43,128 bases of DNA from Ignavibacteriota bacterium. Its GTDB lineage: Bacteria > Bacteroidota > Ignavibacteria > Ignavibacteriales > Melioribacteraceae. Numbering within the stretch: position 1 is the stretch's first letter; every line of letters starts with the position of its first letter. Shown piece by piece: positions 25,971 to 35,273 of the stretch. The notes under the pieces are model-generated. The model did not search any database. It had not been told where the DNA came from and saw only the letters and a list, made by a program, of their open reading frames with translations. Position numbers and translations under genes: made by a program. The stretch lies in assembly GCA_002746605.1 (NCBI GenBank), contig PDPT01000012.1:1-43128 (forward strand). Reading direction: 5' to 3'.

Positions 25971-28439
25971 ATGAAATATCCATTTAATGAAGTTGAAAAA
26001 AAGTGGCAGTCTTTTTGGCAAGAAAAAAAAATTAACTCTACCAATTTAAGTAACGCTGAAAAAAAACTTTATACCCTCGTAATGTTTATTTATCCGTCAG
26101 GGTCTAAAACACACATTGGGCATTGGTACAATTATGCCCCAACAGATTCTTGGGCAAGATTCAAAAAATTACAAGGGAACAATGTTTTTGAACCCATGGG
26201 TTATGATGCCTTTGGATTGCCTGCAGAAAATTATGCAATAAAGACAGGTGTTCATCCGCAAGACAGCACATTACAAAATATTGAAGATATCAGAGAACAA
26301 CTAAAAACTATGGGCTGCATGTATGATTGGAATGCTGAATTAATGACTTGTGTTCCCGAATACTACAAGTGGAATCAATGGTTATTCTTAAAACTTTACG
26401 AAAAGAAATTAGCTTACAGAAAAAAAGCTCCTGTTAATTTTTGTCCCTCGTGTCAAACGGTTCTGGCAAATGAACAAGTACAAACTGACGGAACTTGTGA
26501 ACGATGCAGCAGCATTGTTGAACAAAAAAAATTAACACAATGGTTTTTTAAGATTACTAATTATGCTGATGAATTATTACGAGGATTGAAAAAAGTTGAT
26601 TGGCCCGAAAAAACCAAAATAATGCAAAAAAATTGGATTGGTAAAAGTTTTGGGACGGAAGTAAAATTTAAAATTAAAGATTCCGATAAACAGTTCACGG
26701 TTTTTACTACACGCCCTGACACACTTTTCGGAGTAACATATGCCGTTCTTGCTCCTGAGCATCCTTTGGTTCAGCAAATAACAACCGAAGAAAATAAAGA
26801 AAAAGTTGAAGAGTATATTCAATCAATTAAGTCATTATCCGAAATAGAAAGGACCTCAACTGTAAAAGAAAAAACAGGAGTTCCAACCGGTGCTTATGCA
26901 ATCAATCCGGTTAACAATGAAAAAATTCCTATTTGGGTTGCAGATTATGTCCTTGTCAGTTACGGTACAGGCTGTGTAATGGCAGTTCCGGCACATGATG
27001 AAAGAGATTTTGAATTTGCTAAAAAATACAAATTGCCTATAAGAAAAGTTATTCTTGAAGAAGGTAAACATGAAAAAGATACATTGAAAAAAGCGTTTAC
27101 CGGTGTAGGAAAAATGATTAATTCTGGTGAGTTTGACAGAATCCCATCAGATGAAGGAATTGACAAAGTCTCGGAATTTTTAGAGAAAGAAAATTTCGGA
27201 AAAAGAACTATAAATTATCGTTTAAGAGATTGGTTAATTTCTCGACAAAGATACTGGGGAACGCCAATCCCGATTATTTATTGTTCTAAGTGCGGTGAAG
27301 TTCCGGTACCTGAAAAAGATCTTCCTGTTAAACTTCCTTACGATGTTAAATTCAAGCACGATGGAGGCTCACCTCTTGCAGGAAGTGATAAATTTGTAAA
27401 TACTAAATGTCCTACTTGCGGAGCTAAGGCAAAAAGAGAAGTTGATACAATGGATACTTTTGTTGATTCTTCTTGGTATTATCTACGTTACTTGAACCCG
27501 CATTTGGATAAAGATATATTTGATAAAGAACTTGCTGATAAGTGGACACCCGTTAATACCTATGTTGGTGGAGCAGAGCATGCAACAATGCACTTACTTT
27601 ATGCAAGATTTATACATAAGTTTTTACGCGATCTTGGGTATGTAAATTCTGATGAACCTTTTCAAAGATTAATTCATCAGGGCACAATTACTAATCAAGG
27701 TGCTAAAATGTCAAAGTCTAAAGGTAACGTTGTTGATCCTTCAACCTTTACTTCAGAGTATGGCTCTGATGTTTTTAGAATGTATTTAATGTTTATGGGA
27801 CCTTACGATGCCGGAGGCGATTGGAGTGATAAAGGGATTGTTGGTGTTGATCGTTTTGTTCAGAGAAGCTATTCATTATTTTTGAATAATAAAAATATCG
27901 CTAAAAATATTTCTGCAAAAGAAAATTATGAACTAAATAAACTTAATGATTCCGAAAAAGAAGTTTACAAAAAAGTTAATGCTTCGTTAAAGAAATATGA
28001 AGTTGAGTTAGAAAATTTCAGATTTAATACTGCATTAGCAGCTTTAATGGAATTGTTGAATGAACTGAATAAACATTTACAAAATTGTTCGGATGAAATG
28101 AAAGCTTTTGCTCTGGAGCGTTATGTTTTTATGCTTTCACCGTTAGCTCCGCATCTTGGAGAAGAATGCTGGCAGCTTCTTGGAAAAAATGATTCAGTAT
28201 TTAACAATGTTTTCAAATATAAAATTGATGAATCCGCTCTTACCGAAGAGAATGTAACAATTGTGGTACAAGTAAACGGTAAAATTAGAGCTAAACTAAA
28301 TCTGCCTATTGATTCAGATGAAAAAACAGTTAAAGAAACAGCTTGGACTGATGAAAACATAAAATCTCATACTGAAGGAAAGAAAGTATTAAAAGAGATT
28401 TACATAAAAAATAAGATTTATAATATTGTAGTAAAATAG
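25971..28439 (+). CDS. leuS: leucyl-tRNA synthetase
   Basis: Charges tRNA-Leu. The start is placed at the ATG at 25971 (KYPFNEVEKKWQSFW), where bacterial LeuRS begins; the upstream TTG at 25902 has no family support. That gives 822 residues. The class I HIGH motif is HIGH in SGSKTHIGHWYNYAPTD. A four-cysteine zinc site lies in CPSC and CERC. The editing (CP1) domain is present with FTTRPDTLFG and AVPAHDERDFEF. KMSKS is in GAKMSKSKGN. The HIGH context (KTHIGHW) differs from the usual GLHVGHPLGY of most bacterial LeuRS, which may mark a lineage-specific branch. The C-terminal domain ends in IYNIVVK. Confidence 0.94.
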   Translation: MKYPFNEVEKKWQSFWQEKKINSTNLSNAEKKLYTLVMFIYPSGSKTHIGHWYNYAPTDSWARFKKLQGNNVFEPMGYDAFGLPAENYAIKTGVHPQDSTLQNIEDIREQLKTMGCMYDWNAELMTCVPEYYKWNQWLFLKLYEKKLAYRKKAPVNFCPSCQTVLANEQVQTDGTCERCSSIVEQKKLTQWFFKITNYADELLRGLKKVDWPEKTKIMQKNWIGKSFGTEVKFKIKDSDKQFTVFTTRPDTLFGVTYAVLAPEHPLVQQITTEENKEKVEEYIQSIKSLSEIERTSTVKEKTGVPTGAYAINPVNNEKIPIWVADYVLVSYGTGCVMAVPAHDERDFEFAKKYKLPIRKVILEEGKHEKDTLKKAFTGVGKMINSGEFDRIPSDEGIDKVSEFLEKENFGKRTINYRLRDWLISRQRYWGTPIPIIYCSKCGEVPVPEKDLPVKLPYDVKFKHDGGSPLAGSDKFVNTKCPTCGAKAKREVDTMDTFVDSSWYYLRYLNPHLDKDIFDKELADKWTPVNTYVGGAEHATMHLLYARFIHKFLRDLGYVNSDEPFQRLIHQGTITNQGAKMSKSKGNVVDPSTFTSEYGSDVFRMYLMFMGPYDAGGDWSDKGIVGVDRFVQRSYSLFLNNKNIAKNISAKENYELNKLNDSEKEVYKKVNASLKKYEVELENFRFNTALAALMELLNELNKHLQNCSDEMKAFALERYVFMLSPLAPHLGEECWQLLGKNDSVFNNVFKYKIDESALTEENVTIVVQVNGKIRAKLNLPIDSDEKTVKETAWTDENIKSHTEGKKVLKEIYIKNKIYNIVVK

Positions 28440-28596
28440 CATACAGATTTGACTATAAATGATTCTGTAATTGGAAGTTAGATTATTATTGAATTCTGCT
28501 AAAGAACTTCAATTTAAGAAGAAAAGTTTTTTTATCGTAATGTAAATCTTAATTGTTCATAAGAATCAGTATTCCATTTAAATTTAAGAAGGAAAT

Positions 28597-29874
28597 ATGA
28601 TAGACATAAAATTACTAAGAGAAAATCCTGAACTTGTTAAACAAGGCATACAAAATAAAAATGACAAAAGCGATATTGATGAAATTTTGAATATCGATAA
28701 ACAACGCAGAGAAAAACTACAACTTGTAGAAGAATTAAAATCCAAAAGAAATAACGCATCACAGCAGATAGGCAAACTAAAAAAAGCCGGTGAAAGTACA
28801 GATGTAATTATGTCTGAAATGAAAGAACTTTCAGACAAAATTAAAAGTTTAGACGAAGATTTAAAAAAAATACAAGCTAAATTTCAAAAACTAATTTCTT
28901 GGGTTCCCAATCTTCCGCATAAAACAACACCCGTTGGTAAAAGTGCAGAAGATAATGTTGAAGTAAGAAAATGGCAACCAGAAGATTTCAGTTTTGAAAA
29001 TGAATTTGAACCTTTAGACCACATTGAACTTGGAAAGAAATTAGGTATTCTTGATTTTGAAAGAGGTGCAAAAATTTCCGGTTCAGGTTTCCCTGTTTAT
29101 GTAGGGAAAGGTGCAACATTAGAAAGAGCCTTAATCAGCTTTATGTTGGATTATCACATTCAACATCATGGATATAAAGAAATTTTTCCTCCGTTTCTTG
29201 TTAATGATTCATCTATGTTTGGCACAGGACAACTACCTAAGATGCAAGAAGATATGTATTTTATGGAACGAGATGATATGTATTTGGTTCCTACCGCCGA
29301 AGTTCCCGTAACAAATCTTCACAGAGATGAAATTTTAACCGAAGAAGAATTACCTATAAGCTATGTTGCTTATTCCGCTTGTTTCAGAAGAGAAGCAGGG
29401 TCTTACGGAAAAGATTCCAAAGGATTTTTAAGAGTGCACCAATTTAATAAAGTTGAAATGGTTAAAATTGTTAAACCGGAAACCTCTTACGATGAGTTAG
29501 AAAAAATTACTAACGATGCAGAAGATATTCTTAAAGAGCTAAAAATTCCTTATAGAATTCTTACGTTATGCAGCGGTGATTTAAGTTTTGCAGCAGCTAA
29601 ATGTTACGATATTGAAACTTGGTCGCCTGCTGAAAATAAATGGTTAGAAGCATCTTCGTGCAGTAACTTCGAGGACTTTCAGGCAAGACGAGCAAATATT
29701 AGATTCAAACGAAAAGATGTTAAGAAACCTGAAATTGCTCACACATTGAATGGTTCAGGTTTGGCAACAAGTAGATTGATGGTTTCAATATTGGAAAATT
29801 ATCAAACTCCCGAAGGCAAAATTATTGTCCCAAAAGTTTTGCAAAACTACACAGGTTTTACAATTATCGAATAA
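28597..29874 (+). CDS. serS: seryl-tRNA synthetase
   Basis: Charges tRNA-Ser (and tRNA-Sec where present). The 425 residues match the class II enzyme. The N-terminal antiparallel coiled-coil arm (residues about 25-105) has long Lys/Glu heptads. Motif 2 lies in ACFRREAGSYGKDSKGFLRV and the motif 3 arginine in NGSGLATSRLMVSILEN. TAEVPVTNLHRDEIL is the serine-binding region. A strong AAGAAGGA ribosome site precedes the ATG. The asparagine-synthetase-like gene begins 8 bases after the stop and is probably co-transcribed. Confidence 0.96.
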   Translation: MIDIKLLRENPELVKQGIQNKNDKSDIDEILNIDKQRREKLQLVEELKSKRNNASQQIGKLKKAGESTDVIMSEMKELSDKIKSLDEDLKKIQAKFQKLISWVPNLPHKTTPVGKSAEDNVEVRKWQPEDFSFENEFEPLDHIELGKKLGILDFERGAKISGSGFPVYVGKGATLERALISFMLDYHIQHHGYKEIFPPFLVNDSSMFGTGQLPKMQEDMYFMERDDMYLVPTAEVPVTNLHRDEILTEEELPISYVAYSACFRREAGSYGKDSKGFLRVHQFNKVEMVKIVKPETSYDELEKITNDAEDILKELKIPYRILTLCSGDLSFAAAKCYDIETWSPAENKWLEASSCSNFEDFQARRANIRFKRKDVKKPEIAHTLNGSGLATSRLMVSILENYQTPEGKIIVPKVLQNYTGFTIIE

Positions 29875-29882
29875 GAAAAAAA

Positions 29883-31574
29883 ATGTCTTGGATATACGGT
29901 GTTCTTCAGAAAAAAGGAATTTTAAATGCAAACTTTAAGTTGAAAGAAGAATGCCGTTCTTTAGAAAGAAAAAATTTCTATTTAGCTCTTGATAAACAAT
30001 CTTATCTTTTAACTTCTGAAGAAAATAATATTGAAGCTGTTATCGGAGTTCCAATTGTTACTTTTAATTCGAAAAAAATAATTCTTACAGAAAAAAATTT
30101 AAATTCAATCACAACCATTACTCCAAATGAGCTTGATGGACATTTCATCCACTTAAAATTTGAAAATGAAAAACTCAAAATTCAAAATGATATTTTCGGA
30201 TTACGTGATTTATATTTTATCAATTCAAAAGAACAATTTATTTTTTCTTCCAGAATAGACTTGCTTGCTAAACACTTAAAGAAACTCTCACTTAAATCAG
30301 CAAACTTTAGTTCACTCTGGTTAACTAATTTTCAACTTTCTCATAATTCTATTTTGAATGAAATTCAGAGATTAGGTCCAGGTGGAAAAATTCTGATTGA
30401 TAAAAATCAAATAAATATCCACAACAATAAATTCAAAAAGATTGGTAGTATTCAAAATCCCAAAGAGATATTCCAAAATTTGTTATCCGAGTTCTGTTTA
30501 ATTCAATCGGAATACGATAAAAGTTCTCTCGGACTTTCAGGTGGAATTGATTCGAGAATTGTACTTTCTTTTTTACTTAAAGAAAAAGATAATTTTGTTT
30601 GTCATTCAATATTAAACGAAGAAGATAAAGACTTAAAAGTTAGTAAAGAAATTTGCGAAAAATTAAACATTGAGCTTAATTTAATTGAACGTGAAAAAAT
30701 AAATCTGACTGATTATGAAAATGACATTTTGAATTTTTACCAAAATATTTCGCCCGTAATTCCACTAACCCAACTGTTAGATTTTGGAATTTTTGGAGTT
30801 AATTATTTAAAAAATTATCTGATTCTCGATGGAGGTTTCGGTGGCTTTTTCAGAGGACAATATTTAAAGAAAATAAGATTGCAAGGTTATGAAAAGTTCA
30901 ACTTGGATAATTGGCAAAATGTTAAAAAAAATTTATACGCTCCAAAACCGAAAATTTTTAATAAAGATTTTATAAGTATTCTCGAAAGAGATTTAGATGA
31001 ATCTGTTATTAGATTTATGGAGAAATTTGGAAATCTTAAATCCAATGAAGAAATGCTTGAAGTGTTAGACCTAATTGCAGTACATTTTATGTTATCAAAT
31101 ATCTATAACCCGGGACAAACAATTCTCGATCAAAAGTTTAATGCATTTATGCCGCTGGCTCAAAAAGAGGTTATAAATACCGGTATGAATATTTCATTTA
31201 AAGCAAAAGTCGATAGCAAATATTTCAAAAACATAATTAAAAACAATAATCAATTACTTTCAAAAATAGGATTAGTTAATAATAATCTTGAAAATCCTTA
31301 TTGGTTAAATTATAAATTTGTAATGCTAAGATTACTTCTTAGTAGAAAATTTTCTAAGAAAAATAATTTTGAAAGATATAAAATTCTCTACAACTCAAAA
31401 GAATATATACTTGATTTACTTAGTCAAAAATCAACAAAAGAAAATATTTATTTGAATAGCAAAGTAAATGGAAAATTTGCAAAAGAATTTTTTAAAGGTG
31501 ATTTATCAAAAGGATATTTTATAGATTGGTTGCTTGCATTTATTTTATGGTATAGAGCAAATAATTTAGGGTAA
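29883..31574 (+). CDS. asparagine-synthetase-like protein lacking the glutaminase cysteine
   Basis: A 563-residue relative of the AsnB/beta-lactam-synthetase superfamily. The N-terminal half (1-185) follows the Ntn glutaminase fold pattern: DGHFIHLKFENEKLKI, DIFGLRDLYFI and LGPGGKILIDK. However, it begins MSWIYG, so Cys2, the glutaminase nucleophile, is missing (Ser2 stands there). The C-terminal half has the ATP pyrophosphate loop LSGGIDSR at 218-225 and a later DGGFGGFFRG, matching the GGDELFGGY-type region but with DE lost. Ammonia from glutamine is therefore unlikely to be used. It could adenylate another carboxylate, as in beta-lactam synthetase or lasso-peptide cyclases, or be inactive. 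It sits 8 bases after serS. Substrate unknown. Confidence 0.75.
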   Translation: MSWIYGVLQKKGILNANFKLKEECRSLERKNFYLALDKQSYLLTSEENNIEAVIGVPIVTFNSKKIILTEKNLNSITTITPNELDGHFIHLKFENEKLKIQNDIFGLRDLYFINSKEQFIFSSRIDLLAKHLKKLSLKSANFSSLWLTNFQLSHNSILNEIQRLGPGGKILIDKNQINIHNNKFKKIGSIQNPKEIFQNLLSEFCLIQSEYDKSSLGLSGGIDSRIVLSFLLKEKDNFVCHSILNEEDKDLKVSKEICEKLNIELNLIEREKINLTDYENDILNFYQNISPVIPLTQLLDFGIFGVNYLKNYLILDGGFGGFFRGQYLKKIRLQGYEKFNLDNWQNVKKNLYAPKPKIFNKDFISILERDLDESVIRFMEKFGNLKSNEEMLEVLDLIAVHFMLSNIYNPGQTILDQKFNAFMPLAQKEVINTGMNISFKAKVDSKYFKNIIKNNNQLLSKIGLVNNNLENPYWLNYKFVMLRLLLSRKFSKKNNFERYKILYNSKEYILDLLSQKSTKENIYLNSKVNGKFAKEFFKGDLSKGYFIDWLLAFILWYRANNLG

Positions 31575-31712
31575 CCGATAACAATTTTTTTAATACAAAT
31601 AATCTCCTTTATATCATTATTTTTATATATTTATAATTGACTTGAATAAATCAAATAGTATTTTTTAATTTAAATTTTAAATTACGATAATAATGCAAAA
31701 AAAAGATTTTAA

Positions 31713-32759
31713 ATGAAAAAAATTTATATAAAATATTTCTTTGTTACACTAATTTTGACTGTTTCTGTTGTTAAGGGACAAACCAAAGTAGGAAAATATG
31801 CCGGAGAATTTTTATCGCTTGGTGTTGGCGGGCGTTCGCTAGGAATGGGCGGAACAAGTGTTGCTTTTACCGATGATGTAACTTCAGGTTATTGGAATCC
31901 TGCCGGACTTGCAAAAATGAATTATCCCCAAATATCACTTATGCACGAAGAACATTTTGGTAGTTTGGTAAATTATAATTATGCTGCAGCAGCTATTCCT
32001 TACGGAACCGATATGAGCTTCGGACTTAGTGTAATCCGTTTAAGCATTGATGGAATTCCGGATACGAGAAATGCCTTGATTGATAGAGAAACCGGGAACT
32101 CAATTACAGATCCTAATAATTATAATTGGGGACTTGATTATTCTAAGATAACAGAGTTCAGCAATACCGATTGGGCTTTCTTTTTAACTTTTGCCAAAAG
32201 ACAATCGGAAAATTTTTATTGGGGAGCAAATGTAAAATTTATAAGAAGAGATATTGCCGAGTTTGGAGCAACCGGAATTGGTTTTGATGTTGGTGCAATT
32301 TATGCCCCTTATAAAAATCTAAGACTTGGTGCAAATTTGATGGATGTTACCACAACTCTCTTGGTTTGGGATACTGGATTGAATGAATTGATTTCTCCAA
32401 CTGCCAAAATCGGGGCAGCTTACCAAGTAGAATTTTTAGGTGGAATTTTGTTGCCTGCTTTGGATTTTGATATCAGATTTGAAAACAGAAAAACAACATC
32501 CGTATTTAATGTTGGTCCCATAAGCTTGGACCCGCGTTTGGGTTTGGAATATAATTTCAAAGATGTAATAAGTATTAGAGGTGGTTATAATGATGTAAAA
32601 CAATTTACAGTAGGAGCCGGCATAAAATTACCAAAGTTGAACATAGATTATACTTATGCAACTTTTAATGGTACTAACGCCGAAACTTTGCCAGATACTC
32701 ACAGAATTTCGCTGATACTAACAATTGAAGAACCAAAATATTTAAGAAAGAGTAATTAA
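31713..32759 (+). CDS. PorV/PorQ-family outer-membrane protein
   Basis: A 348-residue exported barrel protein. The signal peptide ends near VVKGQ. The family opening is classic: AGEFLSLGVGGRSLGMGGTS, then DDVTSGYWNPAGLAKM. The body is beta-rich, with DYSKITEFSNTDWAFFLTFA and a C-terminal HRISLIL strand. PorV shuttles T9SS cargo from the translocon to the attachment complex; many Ignavibacteria carry several paralogues, so a specific PorV role is not certain. It lies 11 bases before a lipoprotein gene, with which it probably forms an operon. It is a distant paralogue of PorQ at 6905-7831. Confidence 0.85.
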   Translation: MKKIYIKYFFVTLILTVSVVKGQTKVGKYAGEFLSLGVGGRSLGMGGTSVAFTDDVTSGYWNPAGLAKMNYPQISLMHEEHFGSLVNYNYAAAAIPYGTDMSFGLSVIRLSIDGIPDTRNALIDRETGNSITDPNNYNWGLDYSKITEFSNTDWAFFLTFAKRQSENFYWGANVKFIRRDIAEFGATGIGFDVGAIYAPYKNLRLGANLMDVTTTLLVWDTGLNELISPTAKIGAAYQVEFLGGILLPALDFDIRFENRKTTSVFNVGPISLDPRLGLEYNFKDVISIRGGYNDVKQFTVGAGIKLPKLNIDYTYATFNGTNAETLPDTHRISLILTIEEPKYLRKSN

Positions 32760-32770
32760 GCCTATTTCTT

Positions 32771-33343
32771 ATGCGAATGAGAATTCATCTATCGTTACTT
32801 GTAATTTTTTCCTTATACTTTATTTCTTGTTCCTCCGGTGAACAGTCTGTAAAATCATCACAAAAAGTAAACGAACCTAAAACAAATATATCTAAGTTAA
32901 AGAGTAAAATTGATGTGCAGATACCTGAAGGTTGGTATAAAATAGATGATAATTACGAAAAATTATTTGAGTTTTGGTTAGTTAATAAAGAAAAAACGGC
33001 TTCGATTGTTTTTATACCAATTAATTTTGACTCTGTAAAAACACTTAAAAACAATACGGAAATTTTAGACTTTTTAACTAAGCTCAGCTTATCCGGTAAA
33101 AAATTTACTGCAGATAATTTTGAGATTATCAGCAGGACAAATAATAGTTTGTTCCCTTCGTATAACGAAGTTAAGTTCATACTCAATAATTCATTACAAA
33201 ACTTAATTGTTTTTAGCAAAGATAAATCTTACTTTGAGTGTTTGGCATATTTTAATGAAGACTACGAACCAACTAACGAAGAATTTGAAAGACTCATCAC
33301 AACACAAAAAAAAGTTCTAAGCAAACTAAAAGTTATTAACTAA
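32771..33343 (+). CDS. lipoprotein of unknown function
   Basis: A 190-residue lipoprotein. The signal peptide ends in FISC, giving a lipidated Cys, followed by a Ser/Lys-rich linker. The mature domain begins VQIPEGWYKIDDNYEKLFEF and continues as alternating strands and helices. A Pro-x-Gly-Trp opening followed by strands is seen in PsbP/DcrB-like domains, but the likeness is weak and I do not assign it. It follows the PorV-like gene by 11 bases, so an envelope role alongside that protein is likely. Confidence 0.7.
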   Translation: MRMRIHLSLLVIFSLYFISCSSGEQSVKSSQKVNEPKTNISKLKSKIDVQIPEGWYKIDDNYEKLFEFWLVNKEKTASIVFIPINFDSVKTLKNNTEILDFLTKLSLSGKKFTADNFEIISRTNNSLFPSYNEVKFILNNSLQNLIVFSKDKSYFECLAYFNEDYEPTNEEFERLITTQKKVLSKLKVIN

Positions 33344-33444
33344 AAAAATAATTTATTTGTTAGTTTTAAGTTTAAAGAATATCAATGTAGGATTACTTTA
33401 CAACTAGCTATTCAAATGTAAAAGTTATTCGCCAACTAAATTTC

Positions 33445-33825
33445 TTAATGTTTACAACAAGAATCAGAATTATTATCCAGCTCATTCTTGAGATATAATT
33501 CTATAACTTTCTCTATCTCATTTTCTTGAGTTACAAAAACCTTAATGTTATTTTGTTCAAAATCGTTATAAAGACGCTGACCCATACCACCTGCTATAAC
33601 AGCTTGACAATCTCCAATTGCATTTAGAATTCCGGCATGGCTATGTTGATTGTGCGAGTGGCCTTCTTGATGATGCATTCCTTTTGCGTGTCCGGTAAAA
33701 TTATTTTCATTGTATACTTTGTTTACAATTTTATCATCTTCAATTTCATAGATTACAAATCCCTTTGTTCGACCAAAATGTCTCGAAATTGTTACTTGGT
33801 TATCTGTTGGAATAGCTATTTTCAT
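33445..33825 (-). CDS. NifX/NifB-like (dinitrogenase Fe-Mo cofactor family) protein, His-rich
   Basis: A 126-residue small domain of the dinitrogenase iron-molybdenum cofactor family. I start at the ATG at 33825, which follows AGGAAATACAAA; an upstream in-frame ATG at 33897 would add an unrelated basic leader. The family core is KIAIPTDNQVTISRHFGRTK, with the conserved phenylalanine-glycine turn, and AVIAGGMGQRLYNDFEQNNI near the C-terminus. Between them is an unusual His-rich loop (GHAKGMHHQEGHSHNQHSHAG) and the protein ends in DSCCKH. Both features could bind metal. No nitrogenase gene is nearby. Many such stand-alone proteins occur in organisms that do not fix nitrogen and may handle Fe-S or Mo-containing clusters. 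Confidence 0.85.
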   Translation of the reverse strand: MKIAIPTDNQVTISRHFGRTKGFVIYEIEDDKIVNKVYNENNFTGHAKGMHHQEGHSHNQHSHAGILNAIGDCQAVIAGGMGQRLYNDFEQNNIKVFVTQENEIEKVIELYLKNELDNNSDSCCKH

Positions 33826-33932
33826 TTTGTATTTCCTGATATTATCTTCTATTCTATGTTCAATAAAAACTATGCCTCTTCTGTTAAGAAAAGGCATAAA
33901 AATTAGCGTTTTCTGTAAATTTTTATTTTTTT

Positions 33933-35141
33933 TTAACTTTCAAATTTTTTTTTGTATTTTGTAAAGAAATCCCCTATTCTTGAATATGCTTTCTCTAAAA
34001 TTTCATCTTGAGGAAGAAAAACAATTCTAAAGTGATTTGTATTCGGCACTTGTCCGAATCCCGTACCGGGTACAACCACCACTCCGGTTTCTTTAATTAA
34101 TTCAGCCACAAAATGATTATCAGAATTCTTAATTTCTAATTTTGGAAAAGCATAAAACGCTCCTTCCGGTTTAACACAAGAAACACCATCAATTTTGTTT
34201 AGCATATCATAGGTAAGATTTCTTCTTCTTATTAATTTTTCCATAGCTAAAGTAAGATGGTCTTGGTTTCCTTCTAAAGCACCGGGAATTGAAAATTGTT
34301 CCGGATGATTTGCCGAGAGTCTTGAACGAAGAATTTTGTTAATAGCTTCCAGATAGTCCTTTAAAACATTGGCATTCCCACTTACCACTCCCCAACCAAT
34401 TCTGAAACCGGGAACCATATAATTTTTTGAAAGTCCGCCAAAAGTAATTACGGGAACTTCGCTGTTCAATGATGCAATTGATGTGTGGGTTGTTCCGTCC
34501 ATCAAAAGTTTATCATAAATTTCATCGGCAAAGATTACCAAATTATGTTCTAGTGCCAAATTAATAATTTGTTTTAATGTATCCGTATCACAATTAGAAC
34601 CCGTTGGATTATTAGGATTGATAAGAACAATAGCTTTAGTTTTATCATTTATTTTACTTTTTATATCGTCAATATCAGGCTGCCAGTTGTTTGATTCATC
34701 GAGATAATAAGGATTCGCAAACATTTCCAATTTACTTTGTATTGCCGTATAAAGTGGATAACCGGGCGTTGGCGTTAAAATATTTTCACCGTCATTTACC
34801 AGAGAAGTTAAGCATATATCAATGGCTTCGCTTGCACCCGTTGTAACAAAAATATCTTGAATATTTGTGATTCCTTTTCTTTCTGCTTCTCTTTCAATTG
34901 CCTCAACTGCTTGTTTAATTCCCGAGCTTGGTGAATAACCGTTATGATTTTCCAGCATAGCTTTATAAGTATCTTCAATTATATGTCTTGGTGGTTCAAA
35001 ATCATAAATATTCGGATCACCTATGTTTAAGTAGAGCATTTCTTTGCCTGATTTGGCAACTTCATCAGCTATTAAAAGTACATCTCTTACAGCATATTTA
35101 ATATTTTTTGTTCTTTTGGCTGCAACAATTGGTTTGTTCAT
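33933..35141 (-). CDS. PLP-dependent aminotransferase (AlaA/AspC class I)
   Basis: A 402-residue cytosolic fold-type I aminotransferase. The PLP lysine is Lys239 in GGLSKNYMVPGFRIGW. Asn178 (NPNNPTG), Asp206 and Tyr209 (FADEIYDKL) contact the cofactor, and the substrate-carboxylate arginine appears near the C-terminus in FRIVFLP. The insertion NKILRSRLSANHPEQF and the opening YAVRDVLLIADEVAK resemble the alanine aminotransferase AlaA/YfbQ group, which interconverts alanine/pyruvate and glutamate/2-oxoglutarate. Exact substrate cannot be read from sequence. A GAGGAAAAA ribosome site precedes the start. It is divergent from the Rrf2 gene across 132 bases. Confidence 0.88.
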   Translation of the reverse strand: MNKPIVAAKRTKNIKYAVRDVLLIADEVAKSGKEMLYLNIGDPNIYDFEPPRHIIEDTYKAMLENHNGYSPSSGIKQAVEAIEREAERKGITNIQDIFVTTGASEAIDICLTSLVNDGENILTPTPGYPLYTAIQSKLEMFANPYYLDESNNWQPDIDDIKSKINDKTKAIVLINPNNPTGSNCDTDTLKQIINLALEHNLVIFADEIYDKLLMDGTTHTSIASLNSEVPVITFGGLSKNYMVPGFRIGWGVVSGNANVLKDYLEAINKILRSRLSANHPEQFSIPGALEGNQDHLTLAMEKLIRRRNLTYDMLNKIDGVSCVKPEGAFYAFPKLEIKNSDNHFVAELIKETGVVVVPGTGFGQVPNTNHFRIVFLPQDEILEKAYSRIGDFFTKYKKKFES

Positions 35142-35213
35142 TTTTTCCTCTAAATAATAATTTTTTCATAGTTAAAAGTTAATTTATTAGAAAATGTTTG
35201 TCAAATAAATTTC

Positions 35214-35249
35214 TTTTGTTACATTTTTTCCTGAAAAGAATTATTTTTG
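35214..35249 (+). promoter_or_regulatory. candidate promoter for the Rrf2 regulator
   Basis: TTTTG at 35214-35218 and TATTTTTG at 35242-35249 fit the Bacteroidota promoter pattern with a slightly long 23-base spacer. Transcription would start about 17 bases before the Rrf2 ATG. Autoregulation, common in Rrf2 proteins, would act here and could also affect the divergent aminotransferase gene. Confidence 0.4.
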
Positions 35250-35273
35250 GATATATAAAAATTTCATGATAAT

